Shown: positions 27,677 through 36,084 of the stretch, piece after piece | Numbering within the stretch: position 1 is the stretch's first letter | Layout of the letters: every line of letters starts with the position of its first letter | Position numbers and translations under genes: made by a program | DNA from: Bacillota bacterium | GTDB taxonomy: Bacteria > Bacillota > Clostridia > Lachnospirales > Lachnospiraceae | Direction of reading: 5' to 3' | Assembly (NCBI GenBank): GCA_023443225.1 | Contig: JAEZVF010000015.1 | Coordinates: 1-64,000 of the forward strand | Length of the DNA stretch: 64,000 bases | Notes under the pieces: generated by a model | The model's database searches: none | What the model saw: only the letters and a program-made list of their open reading frames with translations | Told to the model about the DNA's origin: nothing

Positions 27677-27720
27677 TACCTCCAATGTTAATTAATTTAT
27701 ATTAACATTGGAGATACTTT
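27677..27720. terminator. Bidirectional terminator between convergent genes
   Basis: CTCCAATGTTAAT / ATTAACATTGGAG extended by near-complementary flanks, T-rich on both sides. Ends the transporter operon and the minus-strand gene at 27743. Confidence 0.85.
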
Positions 27721-27742
27721 CATTCATTTTTTATTCTGACGT

Positions 27743-28252
27743 CTATTCAAGTACAATTTTTTTAGTCAACTTATCCAAGATTTTTGTATTCTTTTGGAGA
27801 TCGCTAACGATTGAAAAACTATAAAGCGTTTCTTCATATACAAAGGAAAAACTTTTTATATAAAAAGTCTTGTCAGATTTTTTCATATTAAATTCAAGTG
27901 TTAGGGCTGTAATCCCATCATGAAATTCTTTAGCTTTTTTCGAAACAAGAGTAACTCCCTCTCCGCCGGTAAGACCATCAATAAATCCGTCAAGCATGCC
28001 CTGATTGTCGAAACCATACTCACAATCGTAAGTTTGTACCATAGCAAAGTTACTATCATTGTAATAATACATAAAACCAGAATCAGTGATTTCTTCCCAA
28101 CCTTTTGGCATTTTATACGTTACGTTATCTAACGTATATTCTTCATAATTTTTTACGATTATTGCTTTGCTTTTGGGTTTTGCACTTACGTTACATGGCG
28201 TTGAAACCAAACATAGAGTAAGGACTAGTAATATTGACAATAATCTTTTCAT
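27743..28252 (-). CDS. Small secreted protein, PsbP/DUF1795-like
   Basis: 169 residues with signal peptide (cut near VSAKP). The remaining sandwich contains YKMPKGWEEI, similar in layout to the N-terminal domain of the 8170-9495 product. No catalytic motif. Role unknown. About 320 bp separate its start from the tRNA gene; only the tRNA promoter is seen there. Confidence 0.65.
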   Translation of the reverse strand: MKRLLSILLVLTLCLVSTPCNVSAKPKSKAIIVKNYEEYTLDNVTYKMPKGWEEITDSGFMYYYNDSNFAMVQTYDCEYGFDNQGMLDGFIDGLTGGEGVTLVSKKAKEFHDGITALTLEFNMKKSDKTFYIKSFSFVYEETLYSFSIVSDLQKNTKILDKLTKKIVLE

Positions 28253-28506
28253 TTAATTCCTCCTAATATTTATTTATACTGACATAGTTTACCTTATTTT
28301 ATAAAACAGCGCAATTATTTACTATAAAATTACATATGATTTTATAGTACAATTTATAAAATTTAAATACATAACAATTAGAAAAATAAGTAGTATACTA
28401 CCTCTAGAAGGAAGTAAGTTGTATGAAAATAAAATCTGGAAAGGGGTGGAATTTAATCTTTCAATTGAGGCTTTCTAACTTTCTAACGGAATTTGAACGT
28501 TTTTGA

Positions 28507-28535
28507 TTGACAAAACATACTTGATAGTGTATATT
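28507..28535 (+). promoter_or_regulatory. Promoter of tRNA-Gly
   Basis: TTGACA (28507-28512), 17-bp spacer, TATATT (28530-28535), about 36 bp before the mature tRNA 5' end. Confidence 0.8.
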
Positions 28536-28570
28536 AATTTATGCACTTGAAAAAATCAAGCAACTAAAGT

Positions 28571-28642
28571 GCGCGAGTGGCTCAGTGGTGGAGTATCGCC
28601 TTGCCAAGGCGAGGGTCGCGGGTTCGAATCCCGTCTCGCGCT
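28571..28642 (+). tRNA. tRNA-Gly (anticodon GCC)
   Basis: 72-nt cloverleaf: acceptor stem GCGCGAG/CTCGCGC (7 perfect pairs), D arm GCTC...GAGT, anticodon arm TCGCC-TTGCCAA-GGCGA, T arm GCGGG-TTCGAAT-CCCGT, discriminator T. CCA is not encoded. Its 3' end is the integration site used repeatedly downstream. Confidence 0.95.
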
Positions 28643-28645
28643 TAC

Positions 28646-28676
28646 CAAATCCCTTGAATTTCAAGGGATTTTTTGT
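28646..28676. terminator. Terminator supplied by the element left end
   Basis: AAATCCCTTGA / TCAAGGGATTT with T6, just 4 bp after the tRNA. It belongs to the inserted element (the same hairpin recurs beside scars at 41.7, 52.8 and 58.1 kb) yet ends the tRNA transcript; it also faces the convergent integrase gene. Confidence 0.85.
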
Positions 28677-28685
28677 TGCACGGAT

Positions 28686-28704
28686 ATGTGCACCGTATGT
28701 GCAC
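28686..28704. other. Integrase arm-type sites, left end
   Basis: Two direct ATGTGCAC copies 11 bp apart (28686-28693, 28697-28704), matched by two at the right end. Probably bound by the integrase arm-binding domain. Confidence 0.6.
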
Positions 28705-28706
28705 TG

Positions 28707-29933
28707 TTATTTTTTGTTCTTTTTGTTACCTTTTTTCAGAGCTTCATTCATGATATTAAGGTTCTCTTGTTCCGTATTGGGATTGTAAATGTAGCTAAGA
28801 GTGGTCTTTTCATCGACCTGTCCAAGAATATCTCGAATCTTGTCAAGAGGCATTCCTGCTGTACTCAATCGGCTTGCAGTAGTCCTTCTTGTACAATGTG
28901 GACTTTTGTATGTAACTCCAGCATCTCTGCAATACTTACTAAGCCAATAGGTTACAGCTCTTGCTGTTAATCGCTCACCATCTCGTTCAAAGATAAACTC
29001 TCCATCTGGATTTAATTCTCTAGCCTTTTGAATGATGTCATATGCTTTGTCAGTAAGAGGAATAAAGCGATATTCCGAGTCATTTTCCTTTTTCAGATGT
29101 TCTACTATCTGAACCCCGGCACTTTTAAATCTCTCTCCATCAAATATAAGTACCTTTTCTTCCATCCTCTGAATTGCTATCTTACCATACTCAATATCAG
29201 AAAATTTAAGTGCAACGCCTTCTCCAATACGAACGCCGAGTTGGAACATAAGCTGGATGCATAATGCTTCAATCGTCCTTTCATCTTCAAGATGGGTATC
29301 TAGGGTATCATACTCATCATTCAGATACAGCTTAGAACCGTCACTTTTCTTTCTGACTGCACGGAATTTTGCTTTAATATAGATTCCGTTCATCGGATTC
29401 GTGGCAATAATCTCTTCATCAATAGCAATCCGCATCAAAGCAATCATAATGCTTTTCATGTTGTTATATTCTCTGTTAGAGAGATTAAATTTGGTGATGG
29501 TAGCATTAAAGAAATCATTAATCATCTTAGTTGTCAGCTTTGAAATCGGCACATTGATGATAGAATGTTCTTTGTAATACTTATTCCAGTGTTCATTGTC
29601 CCGTCTGACGGTTTTAATATTAAGGCTCTTGTCCTTTAGGCGTTCTGATTTCCATTCCGGGAACAAGTCGCTTAAGGTTAATTTCTTCTTGTTCTCAAAG
29701 TAAAACAGATAAAGCTTATCAAGCATATCATCCATGGTCACTGCGGATATCTGCTTAAGCTTGCCATCCTCCCTTACCGTGGTAATTACTCTGCCGTTGG
29801 AACGGCTATTAATTGCATATGGATGCTTTTGTTCTACTAATTTTTTACGTGTCATCTTTAACATATCATCCACTTCTGATACAGTTAGGATATCACGACT
29901 AATTGCTTCTTTCAACATTTTATCAAAATTCAA
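28707..29933 (-). CDS. int: Tyrosine-type site-specific integrase
   Basis: 408 residues with TTG start at 29933 (an alternative ATG lies 15 nt further in). N-terminal arm-binding part (KHPYAINSRSNGRVITT), SAM-like core-binding domain, catalytic domain with Arg in GVRIGEG (near 233), HCTRR (near 345) and Tyr in TTLSYIYN (near 379). Complete. Its 3' end abuts the left attachment core, as in other tRNA-targeting elements. It catalyses insertion at the tRNA-Gly 3' end. Confidence 0.93.
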   Translation of the reverse strand: MNFDKMLKEAISRDILTVSEVDDMLKMTRKKLVEQKHPYAINSRSNGRVITTVREDGKLKQISAVTMDDMLDKLYLFYFENKKKLTLSDLFPEWKSERLKDKSLNIKTVRRDNEHWNKYYKEHSIINVPISKLTTKMINDFFNATITKFNLSNREYNNMKSIMIALMRIAIDEEIIATNPMNGIYIKAKFRAVRKKSDGSKLYLNDEYDTLDTHLEDERTIEALCIQLMFQLGVRIGEGVALKFSDIEYGKIAIQRMEEKVLIFDGERFKSAGVQIVEHLKKENDSEYRFIPLTDKAYDIIQKARELNPDGEFIFERDGERLTARAVTYWLSKYCRDAGVTYKSPHCTRRTTASRLSTAGMPLDKIRDILGQVDEKTTLSYIYNPNTEQENLNIMNEALKKGNKKNKK

Positions 29934-30037
29934 TATAACGAAAACCTTCTTTCAGAAAAAGGCTTCTGTTTGTTCTAATTATTCTTTGATTCAGAGAGTC
30001 TGATTTTAATTCTGCCTTATCATTGTTAATAGTTACT

Positions 30038-31276
30038 TTATCTGCCTTTATGGCGATTATTCTCACGTTTTCCGGGCAAATCTTCTTTGTGAAGAATCTT
30101 GCTATCCAATAATTCACGAATGAATTTAGGAGATACCTTAATCAATTCCGGTAAGAAGTCCTTTATAATTCTTACAACTAGGTCATACAATTTGATTTTC
30201 TTCTTGGCTTCATCAAGATAAACGTGACGCAGGTGTTCATCTAATACCTTAATGTTTAGAATATCATTTGTCTTATCCTTCTCCAAGGATAACTCTTTCT
30301 CTATTTCAGAGAGTTTTTCCTGCTTAATCTGGATTTCTTGGTTTTGGGCATGAATTACTTCGTCCTTCTCTTTTATCGTTTGATTTAGGCTTTCTTTTTC
30401 TTTCAGAAGAAGAGCATTCTTATCCTTTTCCATTTTCAGTGCAAAGTTGATGGCTTTTTGCTGCTCCACCACATTTTTGATATTAAAGATTGATATATGT
30501 TCCTCTGGTTCTAAGTCCTTAGCCTGTTCTGCCAGACTCTGCTCTTTTAATTTGATTTCGGCTTCCAACTTATTCAAAGATTTTTCGGCTTCCTTTAACT
30601 TAAAGGCTCCTACTTCCAAATGCTTCTCAGCTTCACCAAAATCACGCATTTCTCCACGGTCAAACCCATAATCCTTGCCGACTGCATTATACATATAATC
30701 TTGAAATTTGCGGTAACTGAATTGTCCTTTCCATAGTTCCGTTATAGAGATTTTCTTACAATCCTTCTTTTTATCATGGACTATTGGTATTGCAATCACA
30801 TGCATATGAGGTGTTACTTTCCCTTCGGGAAAGAGTGCTTTCATTTCTTTATCTTTTGGATGAAAAGCCTCATCACGATGTACATTAGCGGATAAAATAA
30901 TTAAATACGGAAAGTAATTCTGAATCGCCTGCAATTCTTTTTTAAAGAATATATCTTGTTCCTCAAGACTCATTTCTGATATTTTCTCATTTGGCGGATA
31001 CACTAGGAATTCATCCAAGCACTTTGTTTGCTTATCCACTGCACCTTGTACTTTTAACTGACCTTTAAATTCTCCGCTTTCATACATGCGATTAAAAGCA
31101 GTTAGATAGGTTTCTCCATTTTTCAGATTATTCACTATACAAGTGTTACGATGGGTAAGTGATGCATCAGTGTTCTTGTTTCCATAGTTCTTCAGCGTTC
31201 TGAAATTATGCTGATACGGAAAATGCATCTTAGATTTTATATAACCCTGATGTCTTAAAATACAAACATTTGCCAT
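30038..31276 (-). CDS. mobV: MobV-family relaxase (Pre/Mob)
   Basis: 412 residues from the ATG at 31276, 8 nt after AAGGAGG. The N-terminal relaxase domain has the MobV pattern: NVCILRHQGYIKSK near the start, the histidine metal motif HMHVIAIPI (near 170), and an acidic HRDE segment. The C-terminal half is a long coiled coil (residues 235-345). It would nick oriT and lead the strand into a helper's conjugation channel. It is followed toward the integrase by about 100 bp. Confidence 0.88.
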   Translation of the reverse strand: MANVCILRHQGYIKSKMHFPYQHNFRTLKNYGNKNTDASLTHRNTCIVNNLKNGETYLTAFNRMYESGEFKGQLKVQGAVDKQTKCLDEFLVYPPNEKISEMSLEEQDIFFKKELQAIQNYFPYLIILSANVHRDEAFHPKDKEMKALFPEGKVTPHMHVIAIPIVHDKKKDCKKISITELWKGQFSYRKFQDYMYNAVGKDYGFDRGEMRDFGEAEKHLEVGAFKLKEAEKSLNKLEAEIKLKEQSLAEQAKDLEPEEHISIFNIKNVVEQQKAINFALKMEKDKNALLLKEKESLNQTIKEKDEVIHAQNQEIQIKQEKLSEIEKELSLEKDKTNDILNIKVLDEHLRHVYLDEAKKKIKLYDLVVRIIKDFLPELIKVSPKFIRELLDSKILHKEDLPGKRENNRHKGR

Positions 31277-31418
31277 AAACATTTCCTCCTTAAAAACTTG
31301 TTAATCTGGTACATTAATAAAAATGACAGACAAATTTTAAAAGGAGCGTTTTTTTACGATTTTTCAGAATATTATTTTCAACTTTTATAATTCAGATTAT
31401 CTGTATTAACTCACTAGG

Positions 31419-31530
31419 GCAGATTTACATCTGCCCTGCTCGCTCTCCGAGGGGTCTGCGACGCTTTTGCATCATCCACACATCAAAACAACGAAGATCC
31501 ATGCGTAGCATGGGCTTTCATTGTTTTGAT
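31419..31530. other. Palindrome-rich region, oriT candidate
   Basis: Within the 600-bp space upstream of the relaxase gene lie GGGCAGA/TCTGCCC (31419-31438) and a near-perfect palindrome of about 49 bp centred on CCATGCGTAGCATGG (about 31483-31530). The base composition is richer in GC than its surroundings. MobV relaxases act at hairpin-containing oriT sites upstream of their own gene, so this is the best candidate. The rest of the space to 31881 is AT-rich with imperfect GTGTACAC/GTGTATAC repeats and no gene. Confidence 0.5.
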
Positions 31531-31881
31531 TCCGTTCTCTTAGGGGAGATACAGCATTTGTATGTGACACTTCGGTAAGAATTAATAACTTTAATAGGTA
31601 ATTATTACGCATATTTAAAGATTAAGAATAGAGTACATTTATCTTAACTGTTAAGAAAGTGTACACCATATAATGAAGTGTAAAAGATACGCATTAATAA
31701 AAGGTGTATACTTATAATTAATGGGTTGTTTGTAAAAGTGTAACAATAATTATTAATATGGTTATATTGGACATCAGTACAAAATGTTTCCAATTATATT
31801 CTATGATAGATGGGTTATATTAAAGATACGTAAAAAAATTCTTTTGGAAGTAGTTGATATCTAAGAAAGAAGGAGTTAATA

Positions 31882-32355
31882 ATGAAAAAAGTAGATTATA
31901 TTGATAATATCGAAAGAGTTAATATAAGTTTAGGAAAGAACATAGCAAATGATTTCGCATATTTATGTAAAGCTAAGGGATTATCAAAAGAGGATGAACT
32001 GGAAAAGATGATTAAGCATTTTATAAATTGTAAAAGAGATGATATAATCGGTTACATTTATATTATCAAGAATAAAATAAATGATAAAGTATATATTGGA
32101 CAATCAATCCATCCCGTTAGGAGATTTCAAGAACATTTGCGTATTGACAGAACTAATAAACTAGGAAAAGCTTTATATGATTTAGGAAAGGAAAATTTCT
32201 ATCTTGAAATACTTGAAAAGGTCTACGATAAGTCAGAAATGAATGATAAAGAAAGATATTATATTAATTTATATGATTCTCTTGAAAATGGATACAATGA
32301 AAAAGATAGTAAAGTAACTTATCATTATAAATATAATAAATTATCAACAGAATAA
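31882..32355 (+). CDS. GIY-YIG nuclease-domain protein with N-terminal helical region
   Basis: 157 residues. Residues 1-50 are RHH-like (ERVNISLGKNIANDFAYLCK). Residues 57-150 hold the GIY-YIG fold: GYIYIIKNKINDKVYIGQS, R80 in VRRFQEHL, Glu in DKERYYINLYDS and the final GYN. All core residues are present. Similar stand-alone genes occur in mobile elements; it could be a homing-type or defence nuclease. Ribosome site AAGAAGGAG. Confidence 0.8.
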   Translation: MKKVDYIDNIERVNISLGKNIANDFAYLCKAKGLSKEDELEKMIKHFINCKRDDIIGYIYIIKNKINDKVYIGQSIHPVRRFQEHLRIDRTNKLGKALYDLGKENFYLEILEKVYDKSEMNDKERYYINLYDSLENGYNEKDSKVTYHYKYNKLSTE

Positions 32356-32466
32356 GTGTTTGCTTTGAGATTATATTTTCTTATTCTAATACGCTTTATA
32401 TGCACCTACTATGCAACTTTTCGGAACTAAGATGACGCATATATTTGTCATATTAAGAATTCTTCA

Positions 32467-32494
32467 TTGGATTTGTGTAAATTTATGTTATAAT
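32467..32494 (+). promoter_or_regulatory. Promoter of the ATPase gene
   Basis: TTGGAT, 16-bp spacer, TATAAT (32489-32494), then TTGGAGGAG before the ATG at 32529. The cargo cluster thus has its own promoter. Confidence 0.6.
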
Positions 32495-32528
32495 AAAAAT
32501 AATATAAAATCTTATTGGAGGAGTTTTA

Positions 32529-34619
32529 ATGGATATTAAGGGTTTTAAAGCTATTAGTGAGAGTTTAAGATTATACCACCGTATAACTGACGAGAAATAT
32601 AATGATGCTTCCGAAAACGATGATAAAAAGATGATTGATAAGTTATATGTTGATATTCTGCCTAGTAATGGTATTTTAGAAAAAATGTTGGAACGTAATG
32701 CTACATATATTGTTGGTAGACGTGGTACTGGAAAATCAACAATTATAGCAAAAGCTCAGTCTAACATACAAAAAGAGAAAAAATATATGAGCATATATTT
32801 AAATGCAAAAAGTATTTATAAAAGTGTTGAGGTTGATAGGTTGCCTTTTTCAGGGGATTCTATTAAACTTTTTTCTCAAGATGAATTATTCAAAGTAGAG
32901 CTAGTAAGAAGAACAATAAAAGTTTTATGTGAAAATATGAAGGAAGAATTAAGTAAGGAAGAGTATGGATTAGTTCAAAAGATATCTAATATGATAGTGA
33001 GAGATAAGAAAATTGACCAGATTACTAATGACTTAGATAAGATGCTAAAAGAAGAAGTTTATTTAAAAATAGATAAAATACTAAGTGAACAAAAGAATGA
33101 GGAGAATAGAGAAAAAATTGTTGTTGGTTTAAAAGCTTCATTAAATGACTTTGGTACATCTGTTGAAGCAACAGATGAGGCTAGTATCAACCGTAGTAGT
33201 AATTACACTTTAGCAAGAGTTTTTGATGTGTCTAAGCTAATCAATAAGTTTTTAGAAGTAATTAAAATATGTAATAGAAAAGGATTATATATTTTTTTGG
33301 ATGATTACTCTGAATTATCATTGAGCGAAAGAACTATATTAATGAATGAAGTAATATTACCATTTTATCATATTGGAGTCGATAAAATCTATTTTAAAAT
33401 CGCCTGTTATCCCAATAGAATTACACCATTAAGTCTAGATGCACAAAAGTATTCAATTAAATATATAGATTATTATGAGGTATATGGCATCGATAAAAAC
33501 TTAACTCAAATGGAAAAGGATGCTGAGGATTTTATTAAAAGATTACTTACAAATAGCTGTAAAGTATTCTCGACAGGCAGAATTGAAGACTATTTTGATT
33601 TGAGTTCTAACTCGATAGACCAATATTATATGGAATTACATAGAATGTCTATGAATATACCTCGTGTAATAGGACATATTTTAAACAATTGTTATTTAAA
33701 ACGAATTGTACATGGTAAAAAAATAAATATGAGTGTTCTTAAGGAAGCTTGTAAACAATACTATATTGATTATGTTATGCAAGAGATTGAGAACAAGATT
33801 ATGAGTCTAGATTTAAGCAAAGAATCCAAGATTGATATTTACGTTCAAAAGCATTTACTTGAAAGGTTAAAAGAACTAGCAATTGAGAATAAAATAACAC
33901 TTACAAAAACTCCGAATCAATATTTCAGAAATCATAAAGAAGTCCCAACAAGTCATTTTCGGATTTCTACCGAGAATGAAATATATTTTGAGGAGCTTGA
34001 ATTTTACGGGTATGTACATAAAATTACAGAGATTGCCGATAAAGGAAGCGCGAAAGATATAACAAATAAAAACACTAGTCTTTATTCTTTTGATTATGGT
34101 TTGTGTCTAGATGAAAAAATAGACTACGGAAAACCAATAGATAGTGATACAAAATATTATCAGCAAAGAGCATTTTTATATGATGAATGTGTTATATCTG
34201 CTATTACTAAAAACAAAAAAATTGTGTGTGAAGGTTGTAAAGCAGAATATAATATAGATAAACTAGACATATTTAAAATGTTTAAAATGAAATGTCAAAA
34301 ATGCACCTCAGGAGTGTGTACCATACATTATGATAAAGATTTAACTGAAGAGGCTGAAAAGTCATATGAAACTGCTATTTGGACTCTCCAGGAAATAGAA
34401 ATAATTAAGGCTATATCAAGATTGGAACAGATTGAATCTACCGAATGGTTATCAGCTAATTATATAAGTCGTGAAATTGATTTGTCTTCTTATGTCATAG
34501 CTGCGAGATGCAGAGAGTTAGCAAAGGCCTCATTTATTGAACGGAATGAAGATATTACTCCATATAAGTATTCGTTAACCACTAGAAGCAGAGGTATACT
34601 ATCACAAAGTGCCCAATAA
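32529..34619 (+). CDS. P-loop ATPase (AAA/ORC-like) with zinc ribbon and winged-helix C-terminus, possible defence protein
   Basis: 696 residues. Walker A GRRGTGKST (63-71), Walker B IFLDDYSELS with D258/D259. The region to about 400 is AAA-like helical, then after 560 a zinc ribbon with CxxC at 567/570 and 589/592, and a C-terminal winged-helix-like segment (LSANYISREIDLSSYVIAARCRELAKASFIER). The plan resembles prokaryotic ORC/CDC6-like AAA proteins and STAND-type sensors, but I cannot assign a named defence family. It heads a three-gene unit with two membrane proteins. Confidence 0.65.
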   Translation: MDIKGFKAISESLRLYHRITDEKYNDASENDDKKMIDKLYVDILPSNGILEKMLERNATYIVGRRGTGKSTIIAKAQSNIQKEKKYMSIYLNAKSIYKSVEVDRLPFSGDSIKLFSQDELFKVELVRRTIKVLCENMKEELSKEEYGLVQKISNMIVRDKKIDQITNDLDKMLKEEVYLKIDKILSEQKNEENREKIVVGLKASLNDFGTSVEATDEASINRSSNYTLARVFDVSKLINKFLEVIKICNRKGLYIFLDDYSELSLSERTILMNEVILPFYHIGVDKIYFKIACYPNRITPLSLDAQKYSIKYIDYYEVYGIDKNLTQMEKDAEDFIKRLLTNSCKVFSTGRIEDYFDLSSNSIDQYYMELHRMSMNIPRVIGHILNNCYLKRIVHGKKINMSVLKEACKQYYIDYVMQEIENKIMSLDLSKESKIDIYVQKHLLERLKELAIENKITLTKTPNQYFRNHKEVPTSHFRISTENEIYFEELEFYGYVHKITEIADKGSAKDITNKNTSLYSFDYGLCLDEKIDYGKPIDSDTKYYQQRAFLYDECVISAITKNKKIVCEGCKAEYNIDKLDIFKMFKMKCQKCTSGVCTIHYDKDLTEEAEKSYETAIWTLQEIEIIKAISRLEQIESTEWLSANYISREIDLSSYVIAARCRELAKASFIERNEDITPYKYSLTTRSRGILSQSAQ

Positions 34620-34648
34620 ATATAAATTGAATTTGTGGGAGGAAAAAG

Positions 34649-35047
34649 ATGGACTATCTTATTAATGCATTAATAACGGTGCTATCAGTAATTGTAGGTG
34701 GCTTAGTTACTATGGGGATTGGTAAAAAAGAAATTCATGTAAATTCTAAAATAACTATATATTTAGAATTCTTAAACGTAATTGATGGTAGATATAATTT
34801 AGAGATAACAAATGAATATCTTAAGGCTTTAAGAAAGGTTATGCTTATTGCGAATAATGATGTTATTAATGTATTATTAGAACATAGGTTTATACCGAAT
34901 GAAAATCAGAAGTTTCTGGAAATTGATGATAAAAGTAGAAATGCATTTGGAGATATATTGAGAGCAATTCGTAAAGATATTGGACTTAATAATCGTTATC
35001 TTAATAACTTTGATTCACCAATATACTATTTTAAAAAAAATACTTGA
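34649..35047 (+). CDS. Small membrane-anchored protein of the ATPase unit
   Basis: 132 residues: one N-terminal TM helix (4-24), then a cytosolic helical domain with YLEFLNVIDG and the ending DILRAIRKDIGLN. Such TM-plus-helical proteins are common in defence islands as possible effectors, but no family is claimed. Starts 29 bp after the ATPase stop with GGGAGG, so probably co-transcribed. Confidence 0.6.
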   Translation: MDYLINALITVLSVIVGGLVTMGIGKKEIHVNSKITIYLEFLNVIDGRYNLEITNEYLKALRKVMLIANNDVINVLLEHRFIPNENQKFLEIDDKSRNAFGDILRAIRKDIGLNNRYLNNFDSPIYYFKKNT

Positions 35048-35195
35048 ATTACAATCAATCCCGAAGTTTAAAAAAATTTAAATATAAGAATTGTTTTGGA
35101 ATATCTAAGTAAAGGTCGATAGAATATACTAAATATTTTGTTTATGGTTGTCAAGTTATCCATGATAAAGGAAATGTATTTATGGAGGAAAAACA

Positions 35196-35837
35196 ATGAA
35201 TTATTTTAATGGACTGTGGAACCTCTTAATAGGAATAATAGGTGGAATTATTTCGAGTATTATTGTCTCGCGTATCTTTTTAATACAGAATGATTATCAG
35301 GAACAGATTAATAAATTTGAAACACTCATGTTCAAACTTGGATATACTGGAGGTATTTTTGCTGGTAGTAAAATAGTTCTTGAAGTTTCATACGATTCAC
35401 AAATTGATATGGAAAAGGAAATGAAAAAAGAAGGATTTAAAACGGAAGAAGAGTATTATTTCGCTCATAAAGAAAAAGATTGGATTTCTAAAGAGAAGCT
35501 ATTAAATGATTTAATTAAGAATATAAAAAAAGTTGCGGAACAAATGGAAAATGAAATGATGAATATTTCAATTAGCGAAAAGGGTTTATTCGAAATCAGT
35601 AAAATGTTAAATGATTCTATAAGAAAAATGTTAAATGTCAAAGAATGCACCTTTAGTACAATTAGAGAAATCGAAAAAGTTAATTCGGAGATTAACGATA
35701 AATATAAAAAGTACAAAAAAGATTACAAAAAAATATTACTAAAATTAATATTAAAAGATAAAATAATGATTTGTCTTTATCTATTTATACTTTTTATTGT
35801 AACTGCTACTATAATTACATATAAGTTAAATATATAA
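35196..35837 (+). CDS. Two-TM membrane protein with coiled-coil middle
   Basis: 213 residues. TM at 8-29 (LLIGIIGGIISSIIVSRIFLI), a charged cytosolic coiled-coil body of about 150 residues, and a C-terminal TM (187-207). No recognised family. It follows the previous gene by 148 bp in the same orientation. Possible membrane effector or sensor partner of the ATPase. Confidence 0.6.
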   Translation: MNYFNGLWNLLIGIIGGIISSIIVSRIFLIQNDYQEQINKFETLMFKLGYTGGIFAGSKIVLEVSYDSQIDMEKEMKKEGFKTEEEYYFAHKEKDWISKEKLLNDLIKNIKKVAEQMENEMMNISISEKGLFEISKMLNDSIRKMLNVKECTFSTIREIEKVNSEINDKYKKYKKDYKKILLKLILKDKIMICLYLFILFIVTATIITYKLNI

Positions 35838-36084
35838 ATAAAAATTTGCATCATATAAATTGAAATGCAGGTGCAAACTAGGTGCAACCAGTTTTTGAGA
35901 TTAAAAACCCTCCTTTCCATACAGGTTATTGTAATGTTTAAATAGTTCAAATCTGGTTGTCATTGGAATAATAAAACATATTACAAATTTGTAAGCGCCT
36001 AATAATAACACGTCACCCAATTAATTAGGAAAGTGGAGTATTTCACTACAACTTTCCGTTAAAAATCCAAATATTTAGAGTCTT

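Noticed and set aside
29923..30117. 64-codon minus-strand ORF between relaxase and integrase (possible excisionase)
   Set aside because: It overlaps the relaxase end by 80 bp, has no ribosome site and no HTH or excisionase motif. Kept only as a remote possibility.
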